A stretch of DNA of 64,000 nucleotides from Haematobia irritans (taxonomy: Eukaryota; Arthropoda; Insecta; Diptera; Muscidae). Within the stretch, counting starts at the first letter, position 1; each line of letters opens with the position of its first letter. The notes beneath the pieces were generated by a model. The model was not told the DNA's origin. It saw only the letters and a program-made list of their open reading frames with translations, and searched no databases. The stretch is from positions 64,046,241-64,110,240 of the forward strand of contig NC_134400.1 in assembly GCF_050003625.1 (NCBI RefSeq). The letters run 5' to 3'. The position numbers and the translations under genes were made by a program. Positions 21,885 to 33,144 of this stretch are shown here, one piece after another.

Positions 21885-24800
21885 GGCTGCATGTGCTGCC
21901 TTAAAAGTTCTCCTGATGAAAGGGGACATAGATATAATTCTTATTCAAGAAACATATGTTTATAAAAACAAAATATGTGAATTAAGTACTCCGGGGTTCA
22001 AACTATTGCAGTATAGTGGTAATGATGTAAATCGAGCCTGTATAATTGCTAAAAACGAGCTCAACTTGTTTCTGCTTCCTTCAATGTGCAATACAGACAC
22101 TGTCGTTGCCAGTTTAGAAATAGCCAAATGCAAATATTGGGTATCTTCGGTCTACATGGGACATGACAGGGAGATGCCTCCATATGCCGTTAAGACTTTA
22201 GTGGAGGAGTCACGGAAAACAAAGACGAAACTCATTATGGGATGCGATGCGAATGCACATCATAGTATATGGGGAAGTAGTGATACTAATGCAAGGGGAG
22301 AGTCGCTAATAGAGTTTATTTTGCGTACTAATCTGGTAGTTTGCAACAAGGGAGATGTCCGAACCTTTGTCACTAAAAACAGGCAAGAGGTTTTGGACAT
22401 CACCTTGGCCTCGCAAGAACTGAATGAAATGATATCTGAGTGGCATGTTTTAAGTGACACAGCTTCTCAGATCATCGCTACATCAGTTTCAAATTTGATG
22501 TTCATACCACCAAGACCATACTTCCGCCAAATGCAAGGAAAGCTGACTGGAATAGGTATAGGGAATCGTTCAATATGATGATACCGGAAATACCAGAGAC
22601 AAATATGAGAAATGTGCAAGATATCGAATACGCAGTGGAGCGGATTACTAAGGCCTTCAACATCTCACTGAAAGCTGCATGCCCTAGAGGAAAGCCAAGG
22701 GGGAAACATCGACCACCATGGTGGTCTACGGAATTAAGTAATATGAGGAAATCTTGCAGGAAGCTCTTTAACAAGGCAAAGTCCACCAGAGCTTCTGAGG
22801 ACTGGGACGCTTACAAGCAGATTCTGAGAGGATACAAGCGAGAACTGAGAAAGGCTCAGCATAACTCTTGGAATGCTTACTGCAGCAGTATTGAGAATAC
22901 GTCCGAGGCTTCCAGACTACGGAAGGTTCTAGCATCCACCAACTCCGCTCCAGGTTTCATTAAAACATCGGAGGGCAATTGGACAACGTCCAGTGAGGAG
23001 ACGCTGGAGGTACTATTGGACACACATTTTCCTGGAAATCAGACGGTTGAACCATGTACTGGCGGTGCCACAGTTGCTCAGCGGTCGTTTCCTGTCGAGG
23101 AAATTGTATCGGAAACTAGAATAAGATGGGCGCTAAATAGCTTTGGACCATTCAAATCCCCTGGACATGATGGAATTACTCCGGCGGAGTTACAAGCTGT
23201 AACTGACAAAATTATCCCCTGGTTGTCGGTGATATATAAAGGATGTATCAACTTATCATATATCCCAGGAAAGTGGAGGGAAACAAAAGTCGTCTTCATA
23301 CCTAAAGCGGGAAAAGCCTCTCACTCGAGGGCGAAGGATTTCCAACCAATCAGCTTATCCTCATTCCTACTTAAGACTCTGGAGAGGATGATAGATATTT
23401 ATCTTAGAACTAGCATCGATTCAAGTTTGTTCTCGAAACGACAGCATGCATACTCGAAGGGCAGGTCTACTGAGACCGCACTACATGAACTAGTCAGCTT
23501 TATTGAAAGCTCACTATCTGTCAAAGAATACACAATCGTGGCGTTTCTAGACATCGAAGGGGCGTTCAATAATGTCCATCCGAGCTCGATATTAAATGGA
23601 CTGACAACTCTGAATGTTGATCCATGTATACTCAGGCTGTTAGACGAACTGCTAATGAAGAGACGTATTTCAGCCACACTAGGACAAGCAAACATACAAA
23701 AGTATGTGAACAGAGGCACCCCCAAGGAGGAGTTCTATCACCTCTTCTTTGGAATGTTGCTATAAATAGCCTTCTGGTTACTCTAGAAAAAGAAAGGATA
23801 AAAGTGGTGGCATACGCAGATGATGTAGCTCTGGCAGTCAGGGGAAAATTCCCATCCACAATCAGAGATATTATTCAGAGGGCCCTCCGGATGACTGAAA
23901 AATGGGCGAAAGACAACGGTCTTGGGGTAAATCCCGCAAAGACAGAATTAGTCATGTACTGCAAAGATCGCAAAACTCCCACGGTTAGGCCTATTTCCTT
24001 AGGGGGTATTGAAATTCCCTTTGGTGATTGTGCAAAATACCTTGGCGTTATTTTGGACAGAAAGCTGAACTTTAAGCTTAATATTGAAGAAAGGGCGAGG
24101 AAGGCAACTGTAGCTTTGTACTCGTGCAAAAAGGCAATAGGAAAAAAGTGGGGACTAAAACCAAAAATTGTGCATTGGCTATACACGGCAGTGGTTAGAC
24201 CTATAATGCTATATGGTGTTGTAGTCTGGTGGCCGGCACTTCAGAAACCGACTGGTTTAGATAAAGTTCAGCGTATGGCGTGTTTGTGTATTTCAGGCGC
24301 ATTCAGCAAGACAGGAACAAATTCCCTTAATGTCATGCTGCATCTATTGCCTTTAGACATTTTGGCCAAACAGTCAGCTGCAACAACGGCTGTGCGGTTG
24401 CGCGAACTATCGCTGTGGTCGGAAAAAGGTTACGGTCACAGTTCTGTCCTCAAAACAATGTCAGATGTGCCTAACGTAGTGGATTACACTTTGGCGAGTC
24501 CACTTTTCGACAAAAAGTTTGAGACTCTAATCCCCAACAGTGAGGCGTGGTGCACACAGACCCCGGGGAATAAAGAATATATAGATTTCTACACTGATGG
24601 CTCCAAATTGGATGGACAAGTGGGTTTCGGAGTATATTCTAATGATTTGGAACTTCAAATAGCGAAAAGATTACCTAATCACTGTAGTGTTTTTCAGGCT
24701 GAAATATTAGCAATAAGAGAGGTGGCGAATTGGCTGAGAAGTAATGTTCCAAAAAATGTGGGCATTAATATATACTCAGGCAGTCAACCTGCAATAAAAT

Positions 24801-25337
24801 CCTTGGACTCTGAGTTCCTCAACTCGAAAACGGCCATCGATTGCCGCAAATCTCTCAATGAGATGGCTGAGCAGTACAATATTCACCTAATATGGGTGCC
24901 TGGCCATAGGAACATACCGGGGAACTGCGAAGCCGATGAGTTGGCAAGGCTAGGGACTACCTTACATATTCCAGGGGAACTAGAATTTGTTGGTACGCCC
25001 CTAGCTACCTGCAAGCTCATGCTGCGTGAGAAGGCTGTTATGATGGCAAATGTTCGATGGGAGAATTGCAAGGGTTGTAACGACACCAAGCTGCCTGATA
25101 GGAGATTTTGCAAAAACTATTGGCGTGAAGTATAATGACTATTGTATGAGCTGTCATGATGCGGAGGAAAAAGAATCAATTAAACACCTCTTGTGTGAGT
25201 GTCCTGCATTTTGTGTAAAGCGCAAGCAACTTTTAGGAGCATATAGCTTCAGATTACTGGCGGATCTGGAAAACGTTAACTTAAGCAGTCTGCTAATGTT
25301 TTTGGAACAATCTGGTTGGTTCAACAAAGAAAAATAA
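21829..25337 (+). pseudogene. LOA-like LINE ORF2: endonuclease-RT-RNase H, frameshifted
   Basis: The APE endonuclease is at 21829-22530 ('LQINLHHCKAA', 'IQETYVYKNKI', 'CDANAHHSIWGS'). A frameshift near 22530 leads to the linker and RT fingers at 22575-23765 ('KSPGHDGITPAEL', 'FLDIEGAFNNVHP'). A single missing C in the run at 23718-23722 ('GTP|QGGVLSP') shifts into 23720-25135, with catalytic 'AYADDVALAV'. RNase H lies at 24580-24960 ('FYTDGSKLDG', 'QAEILAIREV', 'WVPGHRNIPGNCEADELA'). Its third acidic residue is lost, since 'YSGSQ' stands where 'YSDSQ' is expected. A final shift or small deletion near 25110 leads to the terminal 'CMSCHDAEEKESIKHLLCEC' finger. The enzyme nicks target DNA and primes reverse transcription. 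This copy cannot make it as sequenced. Confidence 0.9.
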
Positions 25338-25468
25338 TCAAGAAGGTTCAGCGGTTAAAACTAGAAGTAATAGGTACTTTTAGTTAATGTGGTATCACAA
25401 TGGACTGAATAGTCTAAGTGAGCCTGAATCTTAATCGGGCTGCCACTTTAACCCAACCTAACAAATGG

Positions 25469-26640
25469 CCACGTGGTAAAGGTTTGAAAAATATATGAGA
25501 GAACGCATTTGAAATTACCTGTGTTTGTGTTTTGTGGTATTGTAAAAATGGAAAACAATCTACGTTTATTGAAGGTAAGAAATTGTGAAATGTGAATACC
25601 GTTTTCCATTGAAGCCTGTTTACATTAAACGGACTAAAATAATATATTTTTTATTCATTTCTTTCAGTAACCAATTTTATTTCGTGAAATTGACCAATCA
25701 ATCCCATCATTTTATCAAATATGTAAGAATATGTTTGCAACAAAAAAGTGGGTACCGTATTGATCTTTTAAAATTATAATTTTTTTCACTCCTAGTTTTC
25801 TTAAAACCAAGAGCGGTATGGGTTTGTTGGAAGATTCACCTTGAAGTTGCGAAGTGGCGTTGGCATTAAATTGTATTTTTGTTTTACCTGCCTTTTTCAG
25901 TTTGAACCCAAGTAGAGAGCAGTATATCTGATATATAAACTAATGAGCTGAATTATGTAATGGTAAAAAAGTTCTTTCTTTTGGATTTAAAAATATGAAA
26001 AATATCCGAAAATAATAAAAATATGTATTTCCCATTTATATATTTTTTGCAAAGTATCATCAATATAATACCAAATATTACATTGCTTTCCCATTATTTT
26101 TGTCTATGATTGGTTCAAATTTTAATAGACGATTTCAATGTGCGGAAATTTTGGAAAGGAATTGTTACTAAAATTAAATTACCGAGCTCCTTAATACACC
26201 TTTTTATGCTAAAAGACTACAACTGCAAAAGAAGATTATAAATATGCAACCTGGAACTAAGAATTGAACTTGATATTCTATGCAGGTAATGTTTAACAAA
26301 ATTAACTTTTAATTTAACAAAATTAAATTCGAATTATTCTGTTTACTTTCAGAAAAACTAATTTAGCTTATAGGCTGCTGATTTATTGGAAATCTAGGCG
26401 CATCTACATATTAGAAGGACCATGCTAACATGGTTATTATTATAAGGAAGATAATGATTTATATAATTTATGTAATTGTATTTGTAAGTTATGTTAGAAC
26501 AAACCACAAATGACAAGAACCAAATTTATTTGTCTATTGCATAATTCAAAAAATAATAAAATATTAAATATGTTTTATAAGAAACACATATTTTCTTTTA
26601 TTTCAAATAAAATTAAATACGATTTTGGGGTCGCAATATA
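25469..26640 (+). other. Interior of DNA element; possible captured exon
   Basis: AT-rich and non-coding except for a tiny candidate exon at 25549-25574. This is an ATG followed by 'ENNLRLLK' and then the strong splice-donor string 'aaggtaagaa' at 25573-25582. Nothing else recognised. Confidence 0.3.
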
Positions 26641-26982
26641 TAAATTTTTTGATTGAAATTTATAGCCAATTTCAATTAATTAATTGAATGAATCAAATAG
26701 TTGATTGATTTTTGTCGCGAAATTAATTAAAATTTTAATTGATTCAATTAAAACTGTGATTGAATTTTATGTTAAAAATCAATCACGTTTTTAATTGATT
26801 CAATCACACAATTAATTGATTCCGTGACAAAAGTCAATTACATTTTTAATTGAAAATCGTGTTGGTTTTCAATCAAAATGGGTGATTGATACTATCATTT
26901 TCGTGATTGAAGACATTTCAATTAAAAAAATGATTGAAACCGCGATTTTCGTGATTGAAATCAAAAAAATTTTTTTTGTGTG

Positions 26983-27992
26983 TATGGTTCCAAAGCAAAA
27001 ATGGGGGGAAATTGAGAATGCTGTCTGTCGTCTACTCACAGGTGCTGGAAAAGTTTCCCAGACCAAGGTCTCGACGGCAAGATGCTGGATGGTATCAAGG
27101 ACGATATAAGTTAATAGCATTTGCGGACCAGAGGTCTATGGATTGCTTTAAATCTGCTTTGATGCTAATTGGTGAAGTTTGGGAAGGAGCAGCTTTGGAG
27201 TTAATTGATAGAAAAATACATACCGGCTAAACCTAGAGCACATGTATGGATACCTGTAAATCCTCCTGATCCTGAGTCAATGCTAAACAGACTAAAGGAA
27301 TGTAACCCAGATCTTCCAACCGCCGAAGGTTGGTCGTTTGGATGAGGTGGATGGACCAAGACGACATGCGGTGTTTATATTGAACATTGAGTCGCTGCCA
27401 CATCTAGCCCAGACCCAAGGACGTGTACGTTATGGCTTTCATGATATCCATATGAAGGTATACAAAAGCGATCACCCAAAGGATTCCGAAACGAACAAGC
27501 CTCCGGTAGAGTTAGAAGAAGAAAAATCTTGCGAAGCCGAAGGAGACATAAAAACTGCAGACATTGACGAACATCGTATGCGGAAGTCCCTATAGGCTCA
27601 AACCTCACCAAAGCTGAACCGCGTGTTGTTTCGAGAGTCAACGAAGAGGAAACCCTTGATGACTCAATTGAAGCGGCTGATGTGACAGTGCTTGAAAATT
27701 TGGATGGTTCTACGGTTCCTCCAGATAAATATTCACCATTGTAAGGCCACTTGTGCTGCCTTAAAAGTTCTCCTGATGAAAGGAGACATAGATATAGTTC
27801 TTATTCAAGAACCATACATATATAAGAACAAGATCTGTGAATTAAGCACTCCGGGTTCCAAACTTTTGCATAATACCGGTAAAGATATAAATCGAGCATG
27901 TATAATTGCTAAAAACGAACTAAACTTTTTTCTGCTTCCTTCATTGAGCAATGCAGACACTGTCGTAGCCCGTCTGGAGATATCCAAATGCA
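26983..27992 (+). mobile_element. LOA-like LINE copy 1, 3' part
   Basis: Continues copy 1 after the DNA element: ORF1 from the 'VPKQKWGEIEN' region to its C-terminus, with several frame breaks (26882-27595), then the start of ORF2 endonuclease (27692-~27990). It ends where copy 3 begins at 'attctaattcaacc'. The rest of ORF2 is absent from the window. Confidence 0.85.
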
Positions 27993-29067
27993 ATTCTAAT
28001 TCAACCGTCGAACAGAACGGACGTGTTTTTTTAATAGCGGATAAACTCATCGTAATAGGTACCTACTAAGAATTTCAAGTGTGGTGGGATATTAAACCTC
28101 CATGCAGCGAAATTCAAAGTCATCCACTGGGTTGCTAACTTCAGGGCCCAGTGGACGGGTATCGACTGGAGTTATAAATTTGGGCAATGACCAAGAGTTA
28201 GGCCCAATTAGTCGACCTGTAGACGGGTCGACAGGTGGCGACACTCTGACAAGTCGAACTTTTTCTAAGGTAACGACATTAAAAGGAGGTAATCCCTCAA
28301 GAAAGAGATTCAAGGAACGCAGAAAGAAGTTAGGATCAGTCGACCCAAGCACGCTGTCGGCTAAACAAAGCGATTCCTTAAAATGGGCTCAAGGAATTCT
28401 TGAGACTGGAAAAAGGGAACGATCACCGGATGAGCTGCCGTCCTCCAAAAGGGATTAAAGATCGTTTGCCTCAGTTGCTAAAGACAGCCTTGTGATGGCT
28501 ATCATTAATAAAGGAGCATTGGACGGTATGGTTCCAAAGCAAAAATGGGGGGAAATTGAGAATGCTGTCTGTCGTCTACTCACAGGTGCTGGAAAAGTTT
28601 CCCGGTCCAGATCCTCGACACCAAGAGGCTGGTTGGTATCAAGGACGATTTAAGCTAGTCGGATTTGAGGACCAGAGGTCTATAGAATGTTTTAAAGCTG
28701 CTCTGATACTAATTGGTGAAGTTTGGGAAGGAGCTGCTCTAGAGTTAGTCGAGAAGAAAGACATACCGGCTAGACCTAGAGCACATGCGTGAATACCTGC
28801 AAACCCTTCAGACCCTGAATCTATTTGAAATAGGCTGAAACGATGCAATCCAGATCTTCCAACAGCTGATCGGAAGGTTGGCCGTTTGGATGAAGTGGAT
28901 GGACCAAGACGGCATGCTGTGTTTATATTGAACACTCAGTCTTTGCCACATCTAGCAAAGTCTCAGGGCCGTGTATGTTATGGCTTTCATTATATCCAAA
29001 TGAAGATATATAAAAACGACCAGCTAAAGGATTCAGAAATGGACAAACCTCTGTCGGAATCAGAAGT
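27993..29067 (+). mobile_element. LOA-like LINE copy 3, 3' part missing
   Basis: 5' UTR plus ORF1 in pieces (28102-28458, 28556-28792, 28886-29067). There is a 13-bp deletion near 28325, a stop at 28456 and further shifts. It ends at 'gaatcagaagt', where the (CAA)n-type tail of a minus-strand LINE starts. Confidence 0.85.
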
Positions 29068-30998
29068 TGTTGTTGTTGTTGTTGTAACAGTTTGTGATTT
29101 CATCCACTTTTATGTTATACGCTTTGGTACTTCAGCTTGTGGCCAGATCGAGGAACTCTGCGACTAAGGTGGGGTGCGTCCAGAGTGACCTGGCGGTAAG
29201 TTGGATTGATTTAGCTGGGCAAGAGAAAACATGACGCGTGTCGTGTGGCCCTTGGTTACAAATTGGACATACGTCAGCTACGCTGCTATCAATCACTGAT
29301 AAATAGGAATTGAGGCGGCTGCACTTGCCTGATCTTAACTGGGCTAAAACTACTCTAGTCTGTCGTGGGAGGTCTCTTTCCTCCAGTGCTATGGGCGGTG
29401 GACGGACTCCGAGAACAGGATTAACCTTGTAGCTTCTCACCGATTCACCTACAGTATCCTCATGAATCCTGTTCAAACCTGCCTGGTACGCTGCTTGATC
29501 TAGAGGTTCTCTTTTGTAGCGCTGGATCTCGCGCTCTAGATTATGTATATCAACCCTTACGTTCCAGGGTGTGGTTGTGCATCCATGAGATGGTGGTTTG
29601 GATGGTTACTGCGATAACAACCCAGGAGATACTGCTTCGACAACATGTAGTTGTGTCGTCGCACAGGGATGATCTTTGTCTCCACATAAAGATGATCCAG
29701 GGGTATGCTGCGGAGACACCCAGTCGCAGTTCTAAGGGCAGCGTTCTGACAGGTTTGAATGTTATTCCACTGCGTATCACTAGCCTGCGGTGTCCACACT
29801 GGCGCTGCATAGTTTACCACTGACCGGCCAATTGCCTTATAGGTAGTTAACAAGGTTTCTTTGTCCGCACCCCAAGTACTGCCGGCAAGTGACTTGAGGA
29901 CCTTGTTTCTACCACGGAGCTTATTACAAATTGCAGTGGCATGGGCAGATGACCTGAACAGGCTGTCGAATGTGACCCCAAGAATCTTGTCGTCGGCTTG
30001 GAGACCACGTATGCGACGTGTGGCTCTCCTTTTCGCTCTATCACTCTCGGGATGCTCGACAAACTGTCGGTTGAAGTATTTGGCGCATCTCTTCGGATCA
30101 GTCTCAGTCACGTCGCCAAAGGTGACTGAAATCCCATCATCCCTTGTAGTGGGGTTCGAGAGGGCTCTAACTGTTGACCACAATTTACCAGTCCCTGTGC
30201 CTAAGTTACATTGCTTCAGGTGCTCTAACCAAGTGTTCCGCTTGTGCTCGTCGACTATCTTACTAATCTCTGGATTTAGTTCTCTGATTCTAGGATCAGC
30301 AGGGTTAGCACGACGGCGTTCATCACGCTCGTCTGCGAGTCCCGCCTCTTCGGCTGGGAAGTTGGACCTCACTTGGGCAATTCGACCAGCGGGTATGGAG
30401 CGAGCGGCTGCTGCGTTGATGATATCCCGGAACGCCCTCTGGGCAACATAAACATGAGAGGGGGACGGGAGCTCACTGAAGCGGCGATCGGTGTATTCTC
30501 TGAAGCCTTCCCAGTTGGCTTTCGTTTGATTAATAAACGTCCGGCGTTCAGAGGTTATGAAATCGGAGGGTCGGTTGATGGTCAGAATTATGGGGAGGTG
30601 GACCGATCCCAATGAAATGACGGGTTGCCAGGAGACGTCATTTATCAGACCAGGCGACGCTAAAGATAAATCTGGCGAACTGCTGCAGTCACCCATAATC
30701 CTCGTGGGGGCCTCTTCGTTCACCGTGCAAAATGTGGAGTCATCTATCTGCTCTGACAAAGCTCTGGTCATTACATAGGAGAGAATGCCAAAGTTCATGG
30801 TGGGCATTAAAGTCTCCTAGAACCAATCGGTTATGCCCGCACAATAGCCACTCAATGTTTGGGCTATAACTTGGAGCACAGCTACCAATCGGCGGTATAT
30901 ACACATTGTATAGCTCTATCTCGGCAGCCCCAGACTTGACTGCTACCCCAATACATTCCATATACGGGTCACTAGTGTCTGGCACAAGCGGGGCAGGT
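29068..30998 (-). pseudogene. Ingi/Vingi-like LINE copy A ORF2, RT core deleted
   Basis: Reads on the minus strand from the endonuclease end ('RLVLGDFNAHHELW', ~30830) through the linker ('DLSLASPGLINDVSWQP', 'SLGSVHLPI') to 'RAKRRATRRIRGLQ' near 30000. It then jumps directly to 'ILGVTFDSLF', so the catalytic RT palm is missing. Copy B at 39690-42311 keeps that palm. The C-terminus has 'CPICNQGPHDTRHVFSCP', a CCHC-type finger, and the 3' end is a (CAA)n tail (29068-29085 on the + strand as 'ttg' repeats). No RNase H is seen. The clade name is tentative within the Jockey/I superfamily. Confidence 0.8.
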
Positions 30999-31693
30999 AG
31001 TCACTAGCCTTGCCAACTCATCCGCGAAGTATGAGAAGTTTCTTAATTCGAGGGAAAGACGATTCCAAGCTCGAATCATCCTCACCAGAAAAGAACGTTC
31101 GTAAAATTGGGTTACCATATGGGGATTCCTAGCAGTCCTGGAAAAAAATAAACTTGTCTCTCAATCACAATTCTATAGAATAACACCAACACTCGTACGT
31201 CATATATAAATCTAAATGGAAATCCCAAAAACCGAATCGCATAACCTGAGATACTTTCGTGCCGCCTTATACCGAAGACATATCGAACGATCATATTAAA
31301 CGTACGCCCAATCCTGACTAAATTGGTATTGTACGTTCCGGAGACTACCTCTAGACAGTAATAAATATGTGACATCAACGCTCCCGCACGTGGCGCGGCA
31401 AAAAGGTGTTTAAGGAATACAATCTACGAAGCGTGAAAATAATCCTGGACCTAATACAGTTGATGTGAGCACCGAAATCAAGACGACCATCAAGAACTAC
31501 TCCCAAACACTTCATCTCATCAACAATACCAATTCTTACACCACCAAAAACTATCTCTGGCTCGCGTTGAACACCCCGACCAGTAAAAAAAAAACACATA
31601 GCTTTGCTCTTAGATGAATTAACAACAAGTCCATTCAAAGTCACCCAATTCTCAACATCGACCAACACTCTATTCGCCAGCGCAGATACAGAA
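30999..31693 (-). pseudogene. Non-LTR RT C-terminal fragment
   Basis: Minus-strand ORFs 31668-31375 and 31378-31112 read continuously as the region after the RT active site: 'WVTLNGLVVNSSKSKAM', 'DEMKCLGVVLDGRLDFGAHI', then a helical thumb/connection. It is truncated at both ends by copy A and by LOA copy 4. Jockey/CR1/Kiri-type; the clade is not resolvable. Confidence 0.7.
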
Positions 31694-32215
31694 ACACTGC
31701 ATGCCGTCTTGGTCCATCCACTTCATCCAAACGGCCAACCTTCCAATCAGCTATTGGAAGATCTGGATTGCATTGTTTCAGTCTATTTAAAATAGATTCA
31801 GGGTCAGGAGGGTTTGCAAGTATCCACGCATGTGCTCTTGGTCTAGCCGGTATGTCTTTCTTCTCGACTAGCTCCTTCCCAAACTTCGCCTATTAGTATC
31901 ACAGCAGCTTTAGAACATTCTATAGACCTCTGGTCCTCAAATGCGACTAGCTTGATACCAACCAGCCTCTTGGTGTCGAGGATCTGGCCCGGGAAACGTT
32001 TCCAGCACCTGTGAGTAGACGCCAGACACAGCATTCTCAATTCCCCCCTTTTTTTTGCTTTGGAAACATACCGTCCATTGCTCCATCACAAGGCTGTCTT
32101 TAGCAACTGAGGCAAACGATCTTTGAACCCTTTTGGAGGATGGCAGCCCATCTGGTGATCGTTCCCTTTTTCCAGCTTCAAGAATTCCTTGAGCCCATTT
32201 TAAGGAATCGTTTTG
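31694..32215 (-). mobile_element. LOA-like LINE copy 4, ORF1 part
   Basis: Inverted copy of the ORF1 segment of copy 2, from the 'VGRLDEVDGPRRH' region back to 'SLKWAQGILEAGKRERS', with indels. It is interrupted at 32216 by a minus-strand CR1-like element. The remaining 5' portion lies at 34636-34940. Confidence 0.85.
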
Positions 32216-32640
32216 TTTATTTATTTTTTATTATTTTTTATTTTATTTATTTACACGGCTAGTAGCAGCCGGGACATTACAAAATATAACATTTCAATTC
32301 AATTAAATACAATTCTATATTCCAAGTGGGCCAGAAGGGACCCTATAGGTCAGTAAGGACCACAGCGAGTCAGAAGGGACTCCTAAGTTAGTTATTCGAG
32401 ATGGGTCAGTAGGGACCCCGTTGAGCCAGTAGGGGCTCCGCGGAACTCCATAAAGGTTCAACATATATCAACAGATTGGTCAGAAGTTACCCCGATACCC
32501 CGCTGAGCCAAACAAGGCTAAAAATTCCAGATGTCAGAGTATGAGCGCATCGTGTGTTTGAAAATTGGCCAGAAAGGACCCCCTGAGCCTTTAGGTCAGT
32601 AGGGGCCACCGCAAGACAATAGGGACTCCCGCAGTCAGAC

Positions 32641-32991
32641 TCAAATGTATAGCAATCTACCTGAAACCTTATTGTCCAACTTAAGTATAGTTTCCTTTAT
32701 GGCAGACATCGATTCAGATAACGAGAGCAATGTATACACCGAGTTATAGTTTCTACACAAAACGTTAAGCGGATTAAATAATTCATAGTTATGTCTACAA
32801 AAGTCGGTATTTAAGAGTACAAAGTTCCTTGTTAAACGATTAGGAACATTATAGCAAATTTTCGAGGTTAGGTAGTGCGAATCAATATCTCCATTAATAA
32901 GATTAGTGAGAAATACAATACCATGCATGAACCTTCTACGCTCAAGAGAAGGAAGATCAATTAATAAAAGACGGCTAGAATAAGGAGGCAA
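32641..32991 (-). pseudogene. CR1-like RT C-terminal remnant
   Basis: Minus-strand continuation of the element above in another frame: 'PPYSSRLLLIDLPSLERRRF' followed by a typical tail of the CR1/Jockey ORF2. A similar stretch ('LPPYTSRLSLIHLLTLKSRR') occurs at ~37000 in a second element. Confidence 0.7.
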
Positions 32992-33144
32992 GTCATATAA
33001 ATTATTCCAGCCAAAGCAAAAATAAGAAAATGCTTCTGGACAGATTCAACACGATCAATAGAATAGCGATAACTTGGTGACCAGACAACACACGCATACT
33101 CCAATATCGGCCTAACCCAAAACACCCTTAGCCTTATTCACACA

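Larger units (their letters stand above)
20546..25459 (+). mobile_element. LOA-like LINE copy 2, near full-length
   Basis: 4.9-kb non-LTR retrotransposon with a 109-bp 5' UTR, two overlapping ORFs and a short 3' UTR ending in '...ctttaacccaacct'. It is flanked by an exact 9-bp duplication 'aacaaatgg' (20537-20545 and 25460-25468). APE endonuclease, RT and RNase H in ORF2 with a terminal CCHC are the domain set of the LOA/I/R1 group; LOA is my best match. The 3' terminus has no poly-A and finishes in CCTAA-like repeats. Confidence 0.9.
20009..26982. mobile_element. Non-autonomous TA-duplicating DNA element, ~2.05 kb, hosting a LINE
   Basis: Begins 'cacacaaaaaatt' and ends with the complement '...tttttttgtgtg', flanked by TA (20007-20008 and 26983-26984) and splitting LINE copy 1 cleanly. 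Both subterminal regions (20030-20290 and 26640-26965) are packed with 'caattaa/ttgatt' motifs in both orientations. The TA duplication suggests Tc1/mariner-type mobilisation. About 2.05 kb of its own sequence remains once the LINE at 20546-25459 and its duplication are removed. No transposase is seen. A small relative with similar ends and subrepeats lies at 47743-47981. Confidence 0.82.

Noticed and set aside
22260..22460. Minus-strand ORFs opposite LINE ORF2 and gag genes
   Set aside because: Shadows of real coding frames without independent motifs.
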